Below are positions 31,152 through 32,465 of a stretch of 32,465 nucleotides of DNA, in pieces. The position numbers were made by a program, and so were the translations under genes. Source of the stretch: Lachnospiraceae bacterium (lineage in GTDB: Bacteria; Bacillota; Clostridia; Lachnospirales; Lachnospiraceae); assembly GCA_024698485.1 (NCBI GenBank), contig JAILRC010000086.1, forward strand, positions 1 to 32,465, written 5' to 3'. The notes under the pieces are model-generated. The model searched no databases, was not told the DNA's origin, and saw only the letters and a program-made list of their open reading frames with translations. Numbering within the stretch: the stretch's first letter is position 1; each line of letters starts with the position of its first letter.

Positions 31152-32333
31152 ATGGATTACAGAAAAGAATCTTTAAAAAAGCACGGTGAATGGAAAGGAA
31201 AGATCGAGATCTCCTGCCGAGTTCCCGTAGACTCCAGAGAAGACCTTTCTCTGGCCTACACTCCCGGAGTTGCCGAGCCCTGCATGGCCATTCATGAGGA
31301 CATTAACAAGAGCTTTGAACTGACAAGAAGGTGGAACACTGTTCCCGTCATCACTGACGGAACCGCCATCCTCGGTCTGGGAGACATCGGTCCCGAGGCA
31401 GGTATGCCCGTAATGGAAGGAAAGGCCGCTCTCTTTAAGGCATACGGAGATGTGGATGCCTATCCTCTCTGCATACGTTCAAAGGATACGGAAGAGATCA
31501 TTAAGACCATCGAGCTTCTGGCAGGCTCCTGGGGAGGCATAAATCTTGAAGACATATCAGGACCCAGATGCTTTGAGATAGAAACAAGACTGAAGCAGGA
31601 TCTGGACATCCCCGTCTTTCATGACGATCAGCACGGAACAGCCATCGTAATGGCTGCTGCACTGATAAATTCCTTAAAGCTTGCGAAAAAGAAAAAGGAA
31701 GATATCAAAGTGGTGATCAACGGCGCAGGAGCTGCAGGAATCGCCATAGCCAGGTTCATGCTGAACATATATGGCATTAAGGACATTATCCTTTGCGACA
31801 GATACGGCATCCTTTATGAAGGAAATCCCGAAATGAACCCCGTTCAGGCGGAAATGGCGAAGGTCACCAACAGAAAGATGCTGAAAGGTACTCTGGCGGA
31901 TGCCATGAAGGGAGCCGACGTGTTCATCGGAGTTTCCGCTCCCCACGTTGTTACAAAAGATATGGTGAGATCCATGAATGAAAAGGCCATCGTTTTCACC
32001 TGTGCAAATCCCGTTCCCGAGATCGAGAGAGAGGACGCACTGGATGCAGGGGCTTTCATCGTCGGAACAGGCTCTTCCACCAAACCCAACCAGATCAACA
32101 ACGTTCTTGTGTTCCCGGGACTCTTCCGCGGCGCCCTGGACGTTCGCGCTAAAACTGTTAACTCCGAAATGATGCTGGCTGCTGCCGAAGGCATTGCCGC
32201 ATACGTGGGAGACAAGCTCTCCACCGAGCACATCCTCCCCTTCGCCTTTGACAAAGGAGCCCACAAGGCGGTGGCAAAAGCCGTGGCTGATGCTGCGGTA
32301 AGGACGGGAGTATCAAATGCCGCCAATTTTTAA
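31152..32333 (+). CDS. Malic enzyme (NAD(P)-dependent, malate to pyruvate)
   Basis: Oxidatively decarboxylates malate to pyruvate and CO2 in the cytosol, giving NADH or NADPH. 393 residues, the short prokaryotic form. Motifs: catalytic Tyr 36 in [12 protein letters not shown], the nucleotide/metal segment [24 protein letters not shown] with the catalytic Lys, [11 protein letters not shown] with the metal-binding Asp pair, and the Rossmann turn [24 protein letters not shown] and [13 protein letters not shown] close the cofactor site. The ATG at 31152 fits the family N-terminus; an in-frame TTG at 31125 has no clear ribosome site. The acidic end of strand two (ILCDRYG) suggests NAD preference, weakly. 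Confidence 0.95.
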   Translation: MDYRKESLKKHGEWKGKIEISCRVPVDSREDLSLAYTPGVAEPCMAIHEDINKSFELTRRWNTVPVITDGTAILGLGDIGPEAGMPVMEGKAALFKAYGDVDAYPLCIRSKDTEEIIKTIELLAGSWGGINLEDISGPRCFEIETRLKQDLDIPVFHDDQHGTAIVMAAALINSLKLAKKKKEDIKVVINGAGAAGIAIARFMLNIYGIKDIILCDRYGILYEGNPEMNPVQAEMAKVTNRKMLKGTLADAMKGADVFIGVSAPHVVTKDMVRSMNEKAIVFTCANPVPEIEREDALDAGAFIVGTGSSTKPNQINNVLVFPGLFRGALDVRAKTVNSEMMLAAAEGIAAYVGDKLSTEHILPFAFDKGAHKAVAKAVADAAVRTGVSNAANF

Positions 32334-32465
32334 TCAATAATTAAGTGTATAGAATGATAATAGATCCGGTATAGCTGTTCCGTCAGTCTGCGGATCTCCG
32401 CTTCCGTATCCTTCACAGCAGCCCTGGCGTTGTTCAGGTCGGTCTGTGCCTTGCTAACCGCATCT
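32330..32465 (-). CDS. 3' end of a coiled-coil protein (partial)
   Basis: The last 44 codons of a minus-strand reading frame entering from the right edge, ending at TAA 32332-32330. The residues (DAVSKAQTDLNNARAAVKD, then TEAEIRRLTEQLYRIYYHSI) form a strongly helical coiled coil. The stop overlaps the malic enzyme stop by three bases; no terminator is visible between them. The rest of the protein lies outside the window and the family cannot be named. Confidence 0.5.
   Translation of the reverse strand, partial: DAVSKAQTDLNNARAAVKDTEAEIRRLTEQLYRIYYHSIHLIID

Overview
The window looks like chromosomal DNA of a low-to-moderate GC Gram-positive anaerobe of the Clostridia, most likely a Lachnospiraceae/Butyrivibrio-type gut or rumen bacterium. 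This rests on AGGAGG-type ribosome binding sites, SigA-type promoters, a CIRCE element, FMN and cobalamin riboswitches in front of ECF transporters, TPM/SPFH/zinc-ribbon envelope proteins and a GH88 hydrolase. Species is inference. No rRNA, tRNA, CRISPR array, insertion sequence or phage gene is visible.

Layout. 1-2460: a CIRCE-controlled Hsp20 gene and glucose-6-phosphate isomerase. 2462-6078 (minus): a heterodimeric ABC exporter whose promoter has a long spacer with a central dyad, as MerR-type activators use. 6203-13373 (plus): a cobalamin-riboswitch operon. It encodes a small basic HNH-repeat-like protein, a cell-wall-anchored DUF4430 (transcobalamin beta-domain-like) protein, a membrane protein combining an alpha/alpha barrel with a DUF4430 domain (the two-domain plan of animal intrinsic factor and transcobalamin), and a dedicated ECF transporter (EcfT, fused EcfA-EcfA, EcfS). 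A glycerophosphodiester phosphodiesterase follows. I read this as a surface cobalamin capture and import system; it is the most exciting locus here.

13390-15667 (minus): a GIY-YIG protein, an amidohydrolase-like protein that seems to have lost its metal site, and riboflavin S-component RibU behind an FMN riboswitch. 15689-15802 (minus): a candidate small RNA with its own promoter and terminator. 15915-18533: a membrane protein with a UBA-like N-terminus plus an OmpR-type two-component system.

18534-27650: an envelope-stress-like cluster. TPM and zinc-ribbon proteins (minus; similar to Bacillus YdjH/YdjG) diverge from a three-gene signalling operon: a 7TM sensor without an intact catalytic domain, a soluble HisKA_3 kinase and a LuxR-type regulator. 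Downstream lie an unknown protein, an SPFH protein with zinc ribbons (YdjI-like), a DUF4428 zinc-ribbon protein, and an 11-residue-repeat protein whose own zinc ribbon is out of frame. A perfect dyad CTGTCA-N4-TGACAG sits at exactly the same distance from the -10 of the signalling operon and of the SPFH operon, so I infer that the LuxR-type regulator ties these genes into one regulon.

27711-32465: a DegV protein, a GH88 unsaturated glucuronyl hydrolase, a WYL-domain regulator divergent from malic enzyme with a dyad in the shared intergenic region, and the 3' end of a coiled-coil protein on the minus strand.
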